Of a stretch of 20,042 bases of DNA, positions 7,870-15,436 are shown in pieces; positions within the stretch are counted from its first letter, which is position 1; every line of letters starts with the position of its first letter. Made by a program: the position numbers and the translations under genes. A model generated the notes under the pieces. The model did no database searches. It was given only the letters and a program-made list of their open reading frames with translations, and was not told the origin of the DNA. Source of the stretch: Candidatus Omnitrophota bacterium. GTDB lineage: Bacteria; Omnitrophota; Gorgyraeia; 2-02-FULL-51-18. The stretch covers positions 1 through 20,042 of the forward strand of contig JAHFFL010000004.1 of the NCBI GenBank assembly GCA_023247955.1. Direction: 5' to 3'.

Positions 7870-9094
7870 AGAGGCGGCGTTTCTGGTCCTGTTTTTCGTG
7901 GTGCTTACGGTCACCTTCTCAATTTCTTTATTTGAAATATTTTCCAGCCTTTTTTTGATTTTATCTTTCATTGCTTTTTTTAAAGAAAGGACTCCAAAGA
8001 TTTTTAAAGGCGCGTTTATCTTTTGCATGGCGGTCTATTTTTTTATGAATCTTTTATCGGTGACGCAGTCAGGTTATTTGTGGACCTCGGCGCGAGGAGT
8101 GTTTAAAGTGCTTCGCCAGATCCTATTGTGTCTCGCGGTGATCTTTGTTTTAGATTCGGAAAGCAAACTTAAGAAAATCATTCAATGGATCCTGGCCGTG
8201 GGGCTTTTTATCAGTATTGACGCGCTAGCACAGGGGTTGACCGATGTTGAGTTTTTGAGGGGGAGAAAAATGACGCCGCTCTTGGCAGATGTCGGCAGAT
8301 TGACGGGACCGTTCCATCATGCGAATGATTTTTCAGCATATCTTACTGTGCTTTTTATCTTGTTCCTGAGTTTTTCTGTGATCTCTTTTCAAGGCCGTTC
8401 TTTCAAAAAACGTCTGTTTTATTGGGTAGGACTGGGACTTACCGCCTCCTGTCTTTTGGGCACCTACTCCCGTGGGGCATGGATAGCGGTAATTGTAACT
8501 TGGGTCATCGCGGTTTTTATTCAAAAGAGCCGTTTTTTGGCTGTACTGTTGCTGGCGTTGGTCTTTTGGACCGTGTTTTTTACACCGCCGCTTGTGAAGA
8601 TGCGCTTGACGGCGTTTTCCGAAAGGAACGGAGGGACCTTTGTGGAACGCCGGGAGCTTTGGGGGGAGTCTATCCGAATGATTCGACAGAAGCCGTGGCT
8701 TGGGTTGGGCGTCAATACGTACGCCAGGAATGAACCTTACTACAAATCCGGAAAGCCCAATATTGATAACCAGTATGCCCACAACGGCTATTTGCAGATG
8801 GCGGCCGAGATCGGCCTGTTGGGTTTGGCAAGCTTTCTTGTCTTGCTTGCGGTATTTTTTGCTGGGACCTTACCGGTATTTGCAAATTCCCCAAATGCTT
8901 TTTTGAGGGTAAGCGGGACTGGTTTGACGTTGGGGATATTGGCATTCTTGCTCCACAGCATGACGGATACTGATTTGCACTCCCTGGTTTTGATTAATTG
9001 GTTTTGGATTTTGCTCGGGATAGCTTGGGCGGCCCGGAATCAGGCCTTATGGAAAAGCTGCCCGGGGCTTTCTGACTCTCATGAAGTCTCTTAG
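7859..9094 (+). CDS. O-antigen ligase/polymerase family membrane protein (Wzy_C)
   Basis: A polytopic inner-membrane protein that would join polyprenyl-linked glycan to lipid A-core (WaaL-like) or polymerise repeat units (Wzy-like). I start it at ATG 7859, which has AAGGA just upstream and overlaps the previous gene by 11 bp; a frame open further upstream encodes residues inside the transferase gene. In 411 residues there are about ten hydrophobic segments. Family marks are LLGTYSRGAW (199-208) before a transmembrane helix, then a large periplasmic loop with GLGVNTY (282-288) and YAHNGYLQMAAEIGLLG (306-322), whose histidine is conserved in the family. Ligase and polymerase cannot be separated by sequence alone. 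The neighbouring core-type GT9 genes favour ligase. Confidence 0.88.
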   Translation: MRIKEAAFLVLFFVVLTVTFSISLFEIFSSLFLILSFIAFFKERTPKIFKGAFIFCMAVYFFMNLLSVTQSGYLWTSARGVFKVLRQILLCLAVIFVLDSESKLKKIIQWILAVGLFISIDALAQGLTDVEFLRGRKMTPLLADVGRLTGPFHHANDFSAYLTVLFILFLSFSVISFQGRSFKKRLFYWVGLGLTASCLLGTYSRGAWIAVIVTWVIAVFIQKSRFLAVLLLALVFWTVFFTPPLVKMRLTAFSERNGGTFVERRELWGESIRMIRQKPWLGLGVNTYARNEPYYKSGKPNIDNQYAHNGYLQMAAEIGLLGLASFLVLLAVFFAGTLPVFANSPNAFLRVSGTGLTLGILAFLLHSMTDTDLHSLVLINWFWILLGIAWAARNQALWKSCPGLSDSHEVS

Positions 9095-10076
9095 ACACTG
9101 TCAGAAAATTTTATTTGTAAGAACGGACCGGATAGGCGATGTCCTGATGAACCTTCCGGCGCTGCGGACCTTGCGTCAGACATTCCCGAAGGCGTGGATC
9201 GCCTTGCTGGTGGATCAAAACATTTCCGGACTGCTCAACGGACATCCGGATCTCGATGAGATCCTGTATGTTTCCATGGGCGACTGGAAAAAAAATTTCA
9301 CGGCCAAGTGGCGTTTGGCGCGGAAAATACGCGCTATCGGTTTTGATTTAGCCATTGTTTCAAATTCCGACAAATGGCTGCACTGGACGGTTTTCGCGGC
9401 GCGCATCCCAGAGCGGGTGGGTTATCGCCGCAAATGGGGATTTTTCCTGACACGGACGGTTACGGATCGTAAGTCTGACGGGAGCAGGCACGAAATAGAA
9501 TCCAATCTCGACCTTGTGAAGCTCGTGAGCGAACGGGCTTGGGACGGCGGGCTTGCGATTCCCATGGACCTGAGCGCGAGGGAATCGATAGAAAAACGAC
9601 TGGCTGGCGGCGGAATGGCCAATCAGTCTTTTGTGGTGGTGCATCCGGGCTCAAGCAACCCTCAAAAAAGATGGGGCGTGCCCGGGTTCTCGTCGGTTTG
9701 CCAGACGCTTTGGGATCGGGAGGCCTTGCGGACTATTCTGGTCGGCGGCGAGGAAGAAAAAAAAGTGTCACGCCAGATTCTCGAACAAACAAAAAATACC
9801 GCGCTGGATTGGACGGGTGCGCTTTCTCTGAAGGAGCTTGTTGCGTTGCTCGGCCATAAAAAGGCGCGAGCGCTTGTTTCTTGCGATAGCGGGCCCGTAC
9901 ACATCGCATGGATGAGCGGCACGCCGGTAGTGGCGCTTTACGCCAAGAATTGTGCGGGCTCCGATCCTATCCGGTGGGGACCGAGAGACCCAAAAAGCCG
10001 CGTGATATTCGGGGACATCCGCGAGATCCGTCCGGAAGAAGTTTACCGGTCCCTGGACGAAGTGCTGCACGCATGA
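9081..10076 (+). CDS. GT9-family glycosyltransferase, heptosyltransferase-like
   Basis: A cytoplasmic sugar transferase of the WaaC/WaaF/WaaQ family. It shows RTDRIGDVL (14-22), the ERVGYRRKWG segment (111-120), HPGSSNPQKRWG (188-199) and SCDSGPVHIA (267-276), over 331 residues. Unlike the other three GT9 proteins of this window it lacks the C-terminal CxPC cysteine set; the corresponding region reads KNCAGSDPIRWGP (289-301), as in the WaaQ/RfaQ-like branch. ATG 9081 overlaps the ligase stop by 14 bp, and its own TGA overlaps the next ATG (ATGA). Transfer of heptose is the usual role of the family; the actual sugar is not shown by the sequence. Confidence 0.88.
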   Translation: MKSLRHCQKILFVRTDRIGDVLMNLPALRTLRQTFPKAWIALLVDQNISGLLNGHPDLDEILYVSMGDWKKNFTAKWRLARKIRAIGFDLAIVSNSDKWLHWTVFAARIPERVGYRRKWGFFLTRTVTDRKSDGSRHEIESNLDLVKLVSERAWDGGLAIPMDLSARESIEKRLAGGGMANQSFVVVHPGSSNPQKRWGVPGFSSVCQTLWDREALRTILVGGEEEKKVSRQILEQTKNTALDWTGALSLKELVALLGHKKARALVSCDSGPVHIAWMSGTPVVALYAKNCAGSDPIRWGPRDPKSRVIFGDIREIRPEEVYRSLDEVLHA

Positions 10077-11143
10077 AAAAAATACTGATTATCAACCCGT
10101 TTGGGATAGGGGACGTGATTTTCACAATGACGGTTGTCGAGGCCCTCCGTCATTTCATGCCGGAGGCCACGCTGGATTTTTTATGTAATGAAAGAACCGT
10201 GGGACTTGTCCGCCTGAATACGTCGATCAACCGTACCTTTGTATTTAACCGGGATGAGTACCGGCGCGACTGGCTGCAAAGCCCACTTTTCTTTTTTAAG
10301 AAACTGCGCGGGTTTCTGTCGCTTCTGCGCCGGGAGGGGTACGATACGATGCTCGATTTTTCATTGGGTCGCGAATACAGTTTCTTTGCGTGGCTTATCG
10401 GGATCCCGTCGAGGATAGGGCTTGATTTCAAGGGCCGTGGGATATTCTTGACGCATCGAAAAAAAATAAAGGGGTACGAAGCAAAACACGTGGCGGATTG
10501 GCAGCTTTCCCTTTTGGATAATTTGGGGGTCCCTTACCGGAGCGGGAGCTCTAAACTGCCGATCAAGGTTCCTCCGCAGTCACAAAGAGAAGCCGATGAA
10601 TTTTTAAAAAAATATGGAATTTTGCCGGCGGACACCCTCATCGCCGTCGCGCCCGGCGGCGGGAAGAGCTGGGGGAAAGATGCCGTGTATAAACAGTGGG
10701 ATGCGACTAGATTTGCGGGAGCCGTGACGGGGCTTCTTGAACGCAAGCCCGCCAAGGTCGTTTTGCTCGGCGACGGTTCTGAGAACGATCTTTTGTCGCG
10801 CGTCGCTTCGGAGATCCGCTCGCGTCCCGCGATTGCCGCGGGGGAGCCGATCGAGAATGTCTGCGCGATCTTACTTCGGGTAAAAGCGCTTTTGTGCAAC
10901 GACGGCGGGCTTTTGCATTTGGCGAACGCGCTGGGAGTGAGGACCGTTTCGATCTTTGGCCCCGTCGACTCCCGCGTGTACGGCCCCTACGGGAATGAAA
11001 CTCCCCACGAAGTCCTGACTCAACCGGTCCCTTGCCGCCCTTGCTACCGGCATTTCCGGTTTCCCCCTTGCCGTTATGATCGGCGTTGTCTGGATGAGTT
11101 GCCGGTCGAGAAAGCTGTCGCGGCGCTTGAGAAAATGATTTAA
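10073..11143 (+). CDS. GT9-family glycosyltransferase with C-terminal cysteine set
   Basis: A WaaF-like GT9 protein of 356 residues. I start it at ATG 10073, which overlaps the previous TGA; the open frame extends 165 bp upstream, but those residues are low-complexity, Arg/Pro-rich and lie inside the preceding gene. Motifs are NPFGIGDVIF (8-17), APGGGKSWGKD (193-203), LCNDGGLLHLA (274-284), FGPVDSRVYGP (295-305) and cysteines C321-x2-C324, C333 and C339. The acceptor-site motif is NDGGLLH where most relatives, and the two GT9s at 2799 and 9081, read DSGPxH; the histidine is kept. It is followed by a 29-bp gap. Substrate unknown. Confidence 0.86.
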   Translation: MKKILIINPFGIGDVIFTMTVVEALRHFMPEATLDFLCNERTVGLVRLNTSINRTFVFNRDEYRRDWLQSPLFFFKKLRGFLSLLRREGYDTMLDFSLGREYSFFAWLIGIPSRIGLDFKGRGIFLTHRKKIKGYEAKHVADWQLSLLDNLGVPYRSGSSKLPIKVPPQSQREADEFLKKYGILPADTLIAVAPGGGKSWGKDAVYKQWDATRFAGAVTGLLERKPAKVVLLGDGSENDLLSRVASEIRSRPAIAAGEPIENVCAILLRVKALLCNDGGLLHLANALGVRTVSIFGPVDSRVYGPYGNETPHEVLTQPVPCRPCYRHFRFPPCRYDRRCLDELPVEKAVAALEKMI

Positions 11144-11155
11144 AATACAAAAGGA

Positions 11156-11176
11156 ATGAGGTCCAATCAGAAATGA
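11156..11176 (+). other. Six-codon upstream reading frame whose stop overlaps the next start
   Basis: In the 29-bp gap after the GT9 gene, ATG 11156 opens six codons (M-R-S-N-Q-K) and stops at TGA 11174-11176, overlapping the GT2 start as ATGA. AAGGA (11151-11155) abuts the ATG, too close for a normal ribosome site. GAGGT inside it (11158-11162) lies 10 nt before ATG 11173 and is the more likely Shine-Dalgarno of the GT2 gene. The layout resembles the mini-frame at 5352-5372; both may be chance. Confidence 0.22.
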
Positions 11177-11970
11177 ACGAGATCCCTGCTAAAAAATTGC
11201 CCTTGTCTGTTGTGGCCATCACCAAAAACGAGGAACAGCGTCTGCGCGAATGCCTTGAGAGCGTGACATGGGCCGATGAGATTATCGTGCTGGACGACTG
11301 CTCCACAGACCGCACGCTGGAGGTCGCCAAGGCATTCACGGACAAAGTATTTCAACGCACGATGGACATCGAAGGAAGGCATAGGAATTTTGCTTACCAC
11401 CTGGCCAAAAACGAGTGGGTGCTCAGTCTTGACGCCGACGAACGCGTGACGCCGGAACTCCGAGAGGAAATCACCGTTCTGCTAAACGCCGGTCCCACGT
11501 GCAACGGGTACACAATCCCCCGGAAAAATTTTGTGGGCAAGTACTGGGTGCGGTACGGAGGGATGTACCCTTCGGCGCAGCTTCGGCTTTTCAGGAAAGA
11601 TAAATTCAAGTATGACGAACAGGCCGAAGTCCATCCGCAGGCCTACATGCCGGACCCCCGCGGCGCTTTGAAAAGCGATATCTTGCATTACACCTACCGG
11701 GACTTTTCGGACGCAATCGCCAAACTCGACCGGCAAACGGACCTCGAGGCGAAAAAGTGGCTGCGCGAGAATCGCGAGGTCGGCGTCTTCTCGGTGATCC
11801 GGAAGATGATCGACCGGTTTATCAGGGCTTATTATTCGAAAAAAGGGTATAAGGACGGCGTCGTGGGTTTGTTTCTTGCCGTGAACTCCTCGATGTATCA
11901 ATTTCTTTCATTCGCCAAATACTGGGAAGCCAGACGCGCGCAAGCCGCCGAGAACCTGCCGCTTCGATGA
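11173..11970 (+). CDS. GT2-family glycosyltransferase, WaaE/KdtX-like (LPS core type)
   Basis: A GT-A fold transferase related to the beta-1,4-glucosyltransferases that decorate the LPS inner core. Features are SVVAITKNEE (12-21), ADEIIVLDDCSTDRT (34-48), ISO-type metal site DADE (87-90) in LSLDADERVTPEL, YWVRYGGMYP (124-133), LRLFRKDKF (137-145), and a C-terminal helical part with KKGYKDGVVGLFLA (223-236) and a semi-hydrophobic stretch FLSFAKYWE (244-252). The length of 265 residues is usual. GAGGT lies 10 nt upstream of the ATG. It is the first of two tandem relatives and its stop overlaps the second gene's start. The core-sugar role is inferred from the family and the GT9 neighbours. Confidence 0.87.
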   Translation: MNEIPAKKLPLSVVAITKNEEQRLRECLESVTWADEIIVLDDCSTDRTLEVAKAFTDKVFQRTMDIEGRHRNFAYHLAKNEWVLSLDADERVTPELREEITVLLNAGPTCNGYTIPRKNFVGKYWVRYGGMYPSAQLRLFRKDKFKYDEQAEVHPQAYMPDPRGALKSDILHYTYRDFSDAIAKLDRQTDLEAKKWLRENREVGVFSVIRKMIDRFIRAYYSKKGYKDGVVGLFLAVNSSMYQFLSFAKYWEARRAQAAENLPLR

Positions 11971-12779
11971 ACGATTCATCGGGCCAACCGCGTGAAACGA
12001 TCACCGCCGTGGTCATGACGAAAAATTCGGACCGATGGGTCGAGGGGGCCTTGAAAAGCATCGTCGGTTGGGCGGATGAAATCGTGGTCATCGATGGTTT
12101 CAGCGGCGACCGGACGCTTGAGATTTGCAAGAACTACACCGACAAGATTTACCAAAACCGCTGGGACGGCTACCGTTTTTGCACCGAACGGAATCTCGGA
12201 AATTCCAAGGCCACCAAAGACTGGTGCTTTCACATCGATCCCGATGAGAGGGCTACGCCCGCGTTTAAAGAGGCCGTGGACCGGGTGCTGCGTGAAGGCA
12301 CTCCGCACAGCGCGTTCAAGTTTAAAAAAATGAATTTTTTTCTCAGGCACTGGATGCGTTACGGCGGCTGGTATCATGACAGTCTCCACCTGTTTCGGCG
12401 CGGCAAAGCGCGCTACGAAGGCATTATCCACGAGGCCCTGATCGTGGAGGGCACCGTCGGACGGATTGACGCGGCGATCGAGCATTATCCGTTCGAGTCT
12501 CTGGGCCAGTTTATTCCCAGGCACAACGGCTATTCGACGCGCGAGGCCAAAGCCATGCGCGAAAAAGAGGGCATACTGCCGGCGCAGATAGTTGAATACA
12601 ACCTGAAGAAAAAACCTCTCAAGCGGTTTCTAAAATTTTATGTCAAAAATAAAGGCCTCCTGGATGGGATGCATGGGCTAATCTTTTCGGTTCTTTTCGC
12701 GTGGGTGCATTTTATCAATTGGGCGAAATATTGGGAATTGACACAAGGAAGCCGGTCCGGTGAAAATTTTAATCGTTAA
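11967..12779 (+). CDS. Second WaaE/KdtX-like GT2 glycosyltransferase
   Basis: A tandem relative of the preceding gene with the same plan: TAVVMTKNSDRWVEGALKSI (13-32), VVIDGFSGDRT (40-50), HIDPDERATP (89-98), HWMRYGGWYHDS (128-139), LHLFRRGKARYEG (140-152), HEALIVEG (155-162), and the C-terminal KNKGLLDGMHGLIFSVLFAW (227-246). The metal site reads DPDE where the neighbour has DADE. The two proteins are clearly divergent, not recent copies, so they probably add different sugars or act at different positions. The length is 270 residues. The start overlaps the previous stop by 4 bp, and the end overlaps the next GT9 gene by 20 bp. Confidence 0.87.
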   Translation: MNDSSGQPRETITAVVMTKNSDRWVEGALKSIVGWADEIVVIDGFSGDRTLEICKNYTDKIYQNRWDGYRFCTERNLGNSKATKDWCFHIDPDERATPAFKEAVDRVLREGTPHSAFKFKKMNFFLRHWMRYGGWYHDSLHLFRRGKARYEGIIHEALIVEGTVGRIDAAIEHYPFESLGQFIPRHNGYSTREAKAMREKEGILPAQIVEYNLKKKPLKRFLKFYVKNKGLLDGMHGLIFSVLFAWVHFINWAKYWELTQGSRSGENFNR

Positions 12780-13776
12780 GTTGGGAGCCCTCGGGGATGT
12801 TTTGAGGACCACCCCGCTTTTGACCGGCTTCAAAAAAAAGTACCCGTCTTCACGGATACACTGGCTCACCGACGAAGGGAATCTGTCCGTACTGGACGGA
12901 AACTCTTTGATTGAACGTCTTCAGGGTTTGGGTAGGGAGGGGCTGGGATTTGTCGGACAGGAAACCTACGATATGGCGATCAATCTGGATAAGGAAGCGG
13001 AAGCGCTGGACGCCATGATGTCCGTTACGGCCGCGCAAAAGATGGGTTTTGGCCGCGGGGTGGACGGGACGCTTTGCCCGCTTGACGACCGTAGCGAGTA
13101 TGCCTGGCGCCTTGGGATTGATGATGATTTAAAATTTCAACAGAACAAGAAAACTTATCAGGAAATTAGTTTTGAGCAGGCGGGGCTTCAATTTCAAAAG
13201 GAAGAATATTTGATGTCGCTTGATGCCGAGAGCGTTTCATCCGCGAGAGAATTTTTGGGCGCTTGCGGATTTCTCCGCTGGAAACGGCCCGTGATCGGCC
13301 TGAATACGGGCAGCGGCACGCGTTTCGCGGGGAAGCGGCTCCCGGTTTCTACCTGGGCGGCGCTCGCGGAACGGCTTCACGAAGAATTGGGCGCAACGGT
13401 GCTCCTTCTGGGAGGAGAGGACGAGCTGGAGCGCAATCTTACGATTCAGTCCGTCGCGTCTTGCCCGGTCGTGAATACGGGTTTTCATCCGATCCGTTTT
13501 TTTGCCTCGATCGTCAGGGAATGCGACGTCGTGGTCTCCGGCGACACAACGGCTATGCATGTGGCGATCGCGATGAAAGTCCCCGTGGCCGCTTATTTCG
13601 CTTCAACTTGCGCCGCGGAGATCGAGCTATATGGCCGCGGAAAAAAGATAGTCTCATCCATCGCCTGCTCGCCGTGTTACAAGAAGATTTGCCCAATTGA
13701 CGAGCAGTGCATGAAAGAGATGAGCGTTGGGGAGATTTTTACCGTGGTGCGCGGGATTCTTGAGAGAGGCGGATGA
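12760..13776 (+). CDS. GT9-family glycosyltransferase with C-terminal cysteine set
   Basis: The fourth GT9 protein of the window, 338 residues. Motifs are KLGALGDVLRTTPLL (7-21), a very typical GT9 start, NTGSGTRFAGKRLP (182-195), the acceptor-site segment SGDTTAMHVAIA (260-271), where DTTAMH replaces the usual DSGPxH, and cysteines C303-x2-C306, C311 and C317. GTG 12760 sits 20 bp inside the previous gene with AAGGA at 12745-12749, and the family start motif follows immediately, so this start is secure. The stop overlaps the gmhB-like gene (ATGA, 13773-13776), which fits a heptose-related pathway. The sugar transferred is not shown directly. Confidence 0.87.
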   Translation: MKILIVKLGALGDVLRTTPLLTGFKKKYPSSRIHWLTDEGNLSVLDGNSLIERLQGLGREGLGFVGQETYDMAINLDKEAEALDAMMSVTAAQKMGFGRGVDGTLCPLDDRSEYAWRLGIDDDLKFQQNKKTYQEISFEQAGLQFQKEEYLMSLDAESVSSAREFLGACGFLRWKRPVIGLNTGSGTRFAGKRLPVSTWAALAERLHEELGATVLLLGGEDELERNLTIQSVASCPVVNTGFHPIRFFASIVRECDVVVSGDTTAMHVAIAMKVPVAAYFASTCAAEIELYGRGKKIVSSIACSPCYKKICPIDEQCMKEMSVGEIFTVVRGILERGG

Positions 13777-14330
13777 AGCGAAAAATTTTATTTTTGGATC
13801 GTGACGGGGTGATCAACCGTTTTCCGGGCATCGGTGGTTATGTGGTTCGCTGGGAGGATTTTAAATTCTTGCCAAACGCCGTCGAATCCATCGCGCTTTT
13901 AACCAAAGCGGGATATGAGATTTATGTTATATCCAATCAGGGCTGTGTCGCCAGGGGCCTGATTTCCTCCGAAGCGCTCGCCGGGCTCACGGCGCGCATG
14001 CAAGAGGCGGTGCGGACCGGCGGCGGAAAGATCAGCGGCGTGTTTTACTGCGAGCACCAGACCGACGCCGACTGCGAGTGTAAAAAACCGAAGCTCGGGC
14101 TTTTCAGGCAGGCGCTCCGGACAAAAAAAGAAGTCGATTTAAAATCCATATTTTTTATCGGGGATTCCGTGATGGATGTCGAGGCGGGGAAGAATCTTGG
14201 TTGTCGGACCGTACTCGTTTTATCGGGACGGGCAGCGCTCGAGGACGTCGAGCACTGGGCTTTTCGGCCGGATTTTATCAAACAGGATTTGTGGGAGGCA
14301 GCCCATTGGATTCTCCAAGAAAAATTCTGA
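13773..14330 (+). CDS. gmhB: HAD-IIIA phosphatase, D-glycero-D-manno-heptose-1,7-bisphosphate 7-phosphatase-like
   Basis: A cytoplasmic HAD-superfamily phosphatase; GmhB removes the 7-phosphate during ADP-heptose synthesis. Motif I is FLDRDGVIN (7-15) with nucleophile D9 and acid/base D11, motif II is SNQG (54-57), and motif IV is GDSVMDVEAG (130-139). A zinc-type set C93-x-H95 ... C101-x-C103 in YCEHQTDADCECKKPKLG separates this branch from other HADs and matches GmhB and the related histidinol-phosphatase. The length of 185 residues is typical. No histidine-biosynthesis gene is near, while four GT9 genes are, so a heptose role is the better reading. Partner genes (gmhA, hldE) are not in the window. 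Confidence 0.85.
   Translation: MKRKILFLDRDGVINRFPGIGGYVVRWEDFKFLPNAVESIALLTKAGYEIYVISNQGCVARGLISSEALAGLTARMQEAVRTGGGKISGVFYCEHQTDADCECKKPKLGLFRQALRTKKEVDLKSIFFIGDSVMDVEAGKNLGCRTVLVLSGRAALEDVEHWAFRPDFIKQDLWEAAHWILQEKF
14293..14298 (+). promoter_or_regulatory. Strong Shine-Dalgarno that fixes a TTG start
   Basis: GGGAGG at 14293-14298 stands 7 nt before TTG 14306, inside the end of the gmhB-like gene. It is among the best ribosome sites in the window and decides the start of the next protein, whose conserved part (KILILHASAGHGHE) begins five residues later. Confidence 0.7.
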
Positions 14331-15436
14331 TCCTGCACGCTTCAGCGGGACACGGACACGAAAAAGCCGCGAAGGCCGTGGAAGAGGCCTACCACGTGTT
14401 CTTCCCGCAGATAGAAGTTACCGTGATAGACGCCTTGTCGCTCACGCCGAGTTTTTTCGGCGGCGGCTATAAGAAATCCTACCTGTTTCTTATTCAAAAA
14501 CTACCCTGGCTTTGGGGGATTTTTTATTATTTTTTTGATCTCGCCTTTGTACACGCGCTGGTCAAGCCCATTCGCCGGATTGTGAATCAGCTCGCGGCGC
14601 AGGACATGGAGACGCTTGTTTTGCGTTTGCGCCCCCAGGCCATTATTTGCACGCATTTTCTACCGGTGGAGGTCGTAAGTGCTTTAAAAGCAAAAAATAA
14701 AACAGACGCTTACTTGGTCGTAGCGATCACTGATTTTAAGGCCCATCGTTTTTGGCTGGGGGAGGCCGTCGACTGTTATGCGGTACCCAGCGTAGAGACC
14801 AGAGATCAGATGGTGGGCTGCGGGGTAAGCGCCGAGAAGATCGAGGTGACGGGGATTCCGGTGGGGCAGAATTTCACGCGCCGGACCGGACGCGAAAAAC
14901 TTCGGGGAGAGCTGGGACTTCAAAAAGACAAATTTACGGTGCTGGTCACTAGCGGCGGGGCCGGAGTCGGTTCTATCTGCCAAATGGTCAGGGGGTTAGC
15001 CCAGATCAAGCCGCCGCTTCAGACACTTGTGGTTTGCGGCACCAATAAAAGTATTCGTCTTCGCCTTGAGAGTGAATTTCACGGGGTCTCCACGGTGCGT
15101 CTTTTTGGATTTGTGGATTTTATGGACAAATTGATGGAGGCCTCGGACGTTCTTATGGGAAAGGGCGGAGGGCTCACGGTTTCGGAAAGCTTATGCAAGG
15201 GGACGCCAATGGTCGTGTTTGAACCCGTGCCGGGCCAGGAGACTGCGAATGCCTTTTATATCCAACGGCACGGCGCAGGCGTGATCGCTGAAAATTGGAG
15301 GGAGGCGGTACGCGAGACGCAGGGGATTTCTAAGAATGCGGCGGCGCTCGCGCGTTTGAAAGAGGCGGTGGCAAGCATCGCCAAACCGGGTGCGGCCCGC
15401 CAAGTGACGGAGCTTGCTGAGCGTGGGCGCGAATAA
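14306..15436 (+). CDS. GT28-type lipid glycosyltransferase, MGDG synthase/UgtP-like
   Basis: A membrane-associated glycosyltransferase related to monogalactosyldiacylglycerol synthase, diacylglycerol glucosyltransferase UgtP and MurG. Starting at TTG 14306 (376 aa), the N-terminal MGDG-synthase domain shows ILILHASAGHGHEKAA (7-22), IICTHFLPVEV (113-123) and AITDFKAHRFW (140-150), and the C-terminal GT28 domain shows VTGIPV (181-186), LVTSGGAGVG (213-222), LFGFVDFM (266-273) and GKGGGLTVSESLCKGTPMV (285-303). A longer frame from 14201 would lie wholly inside the previous gene. It overlaps that gene by 25 bp. Likely product: a glycosyl-diacylglycerol or another glycolipid; a MurG-like role is unlikely because the SAGHGHE start is MGDG-type. 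The exact acceptor is unknown. Confidence 0.85.
   Translation: MDSPRKILILHASAGHGHEKAAKAVEEAYHVFFPQIEVTVIDALSLTPSFFGGGYKKSYLFLIQKLPWLWGIFYYFFDLAFVHALVKPIRRIVNQLAAQDMETLVLRLRPQAIICTHFLPVEVVSALKAKNKTDAYLVVAITDFKAHRFWLGEAVDCYAVPSVETRDQMVGCGVSAEKIEVTGIPVGQNFTRRTGREKLRGELGLQKDKFTVLVTSGGAGVGSICQMVRGLAQIKPPLQTLVVCGTNKSIRLRLESEFHGVSTVRLFGFVDFMDKLMEASDVLMGKGGGLTVSESLCKGTPMVVFEPVPGQETANAFYIQRHGAGVIAENWREAVRETQGISKNAAALARLKEAVASIAKPGAARQVTELAERGRE

Noticed and set aside
9908..10072. Upstream extension of the GT9 gene at 10073
   Set aside because: The 55 extra residues are Arg/Pro/Gly-rich out-of-frame translation of the preceding gene, and GT9 proteins begin with the KKILIIN-type strand found at 10073.
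10707..11345. Long antisense open frame (212 codons) over a GT9 gene
   Set aside because: It has Arg/Ser-rich shadow composition, resembles no family and is antisense to a well-supported gene.
14201..14305. Upstream extension of the MGDG-synthase-like gene
   Set aside because: It lies inside the gmhB-like gene and has no ribosome site, whereas TTG 14306 has GGGAGG at 7 nt.
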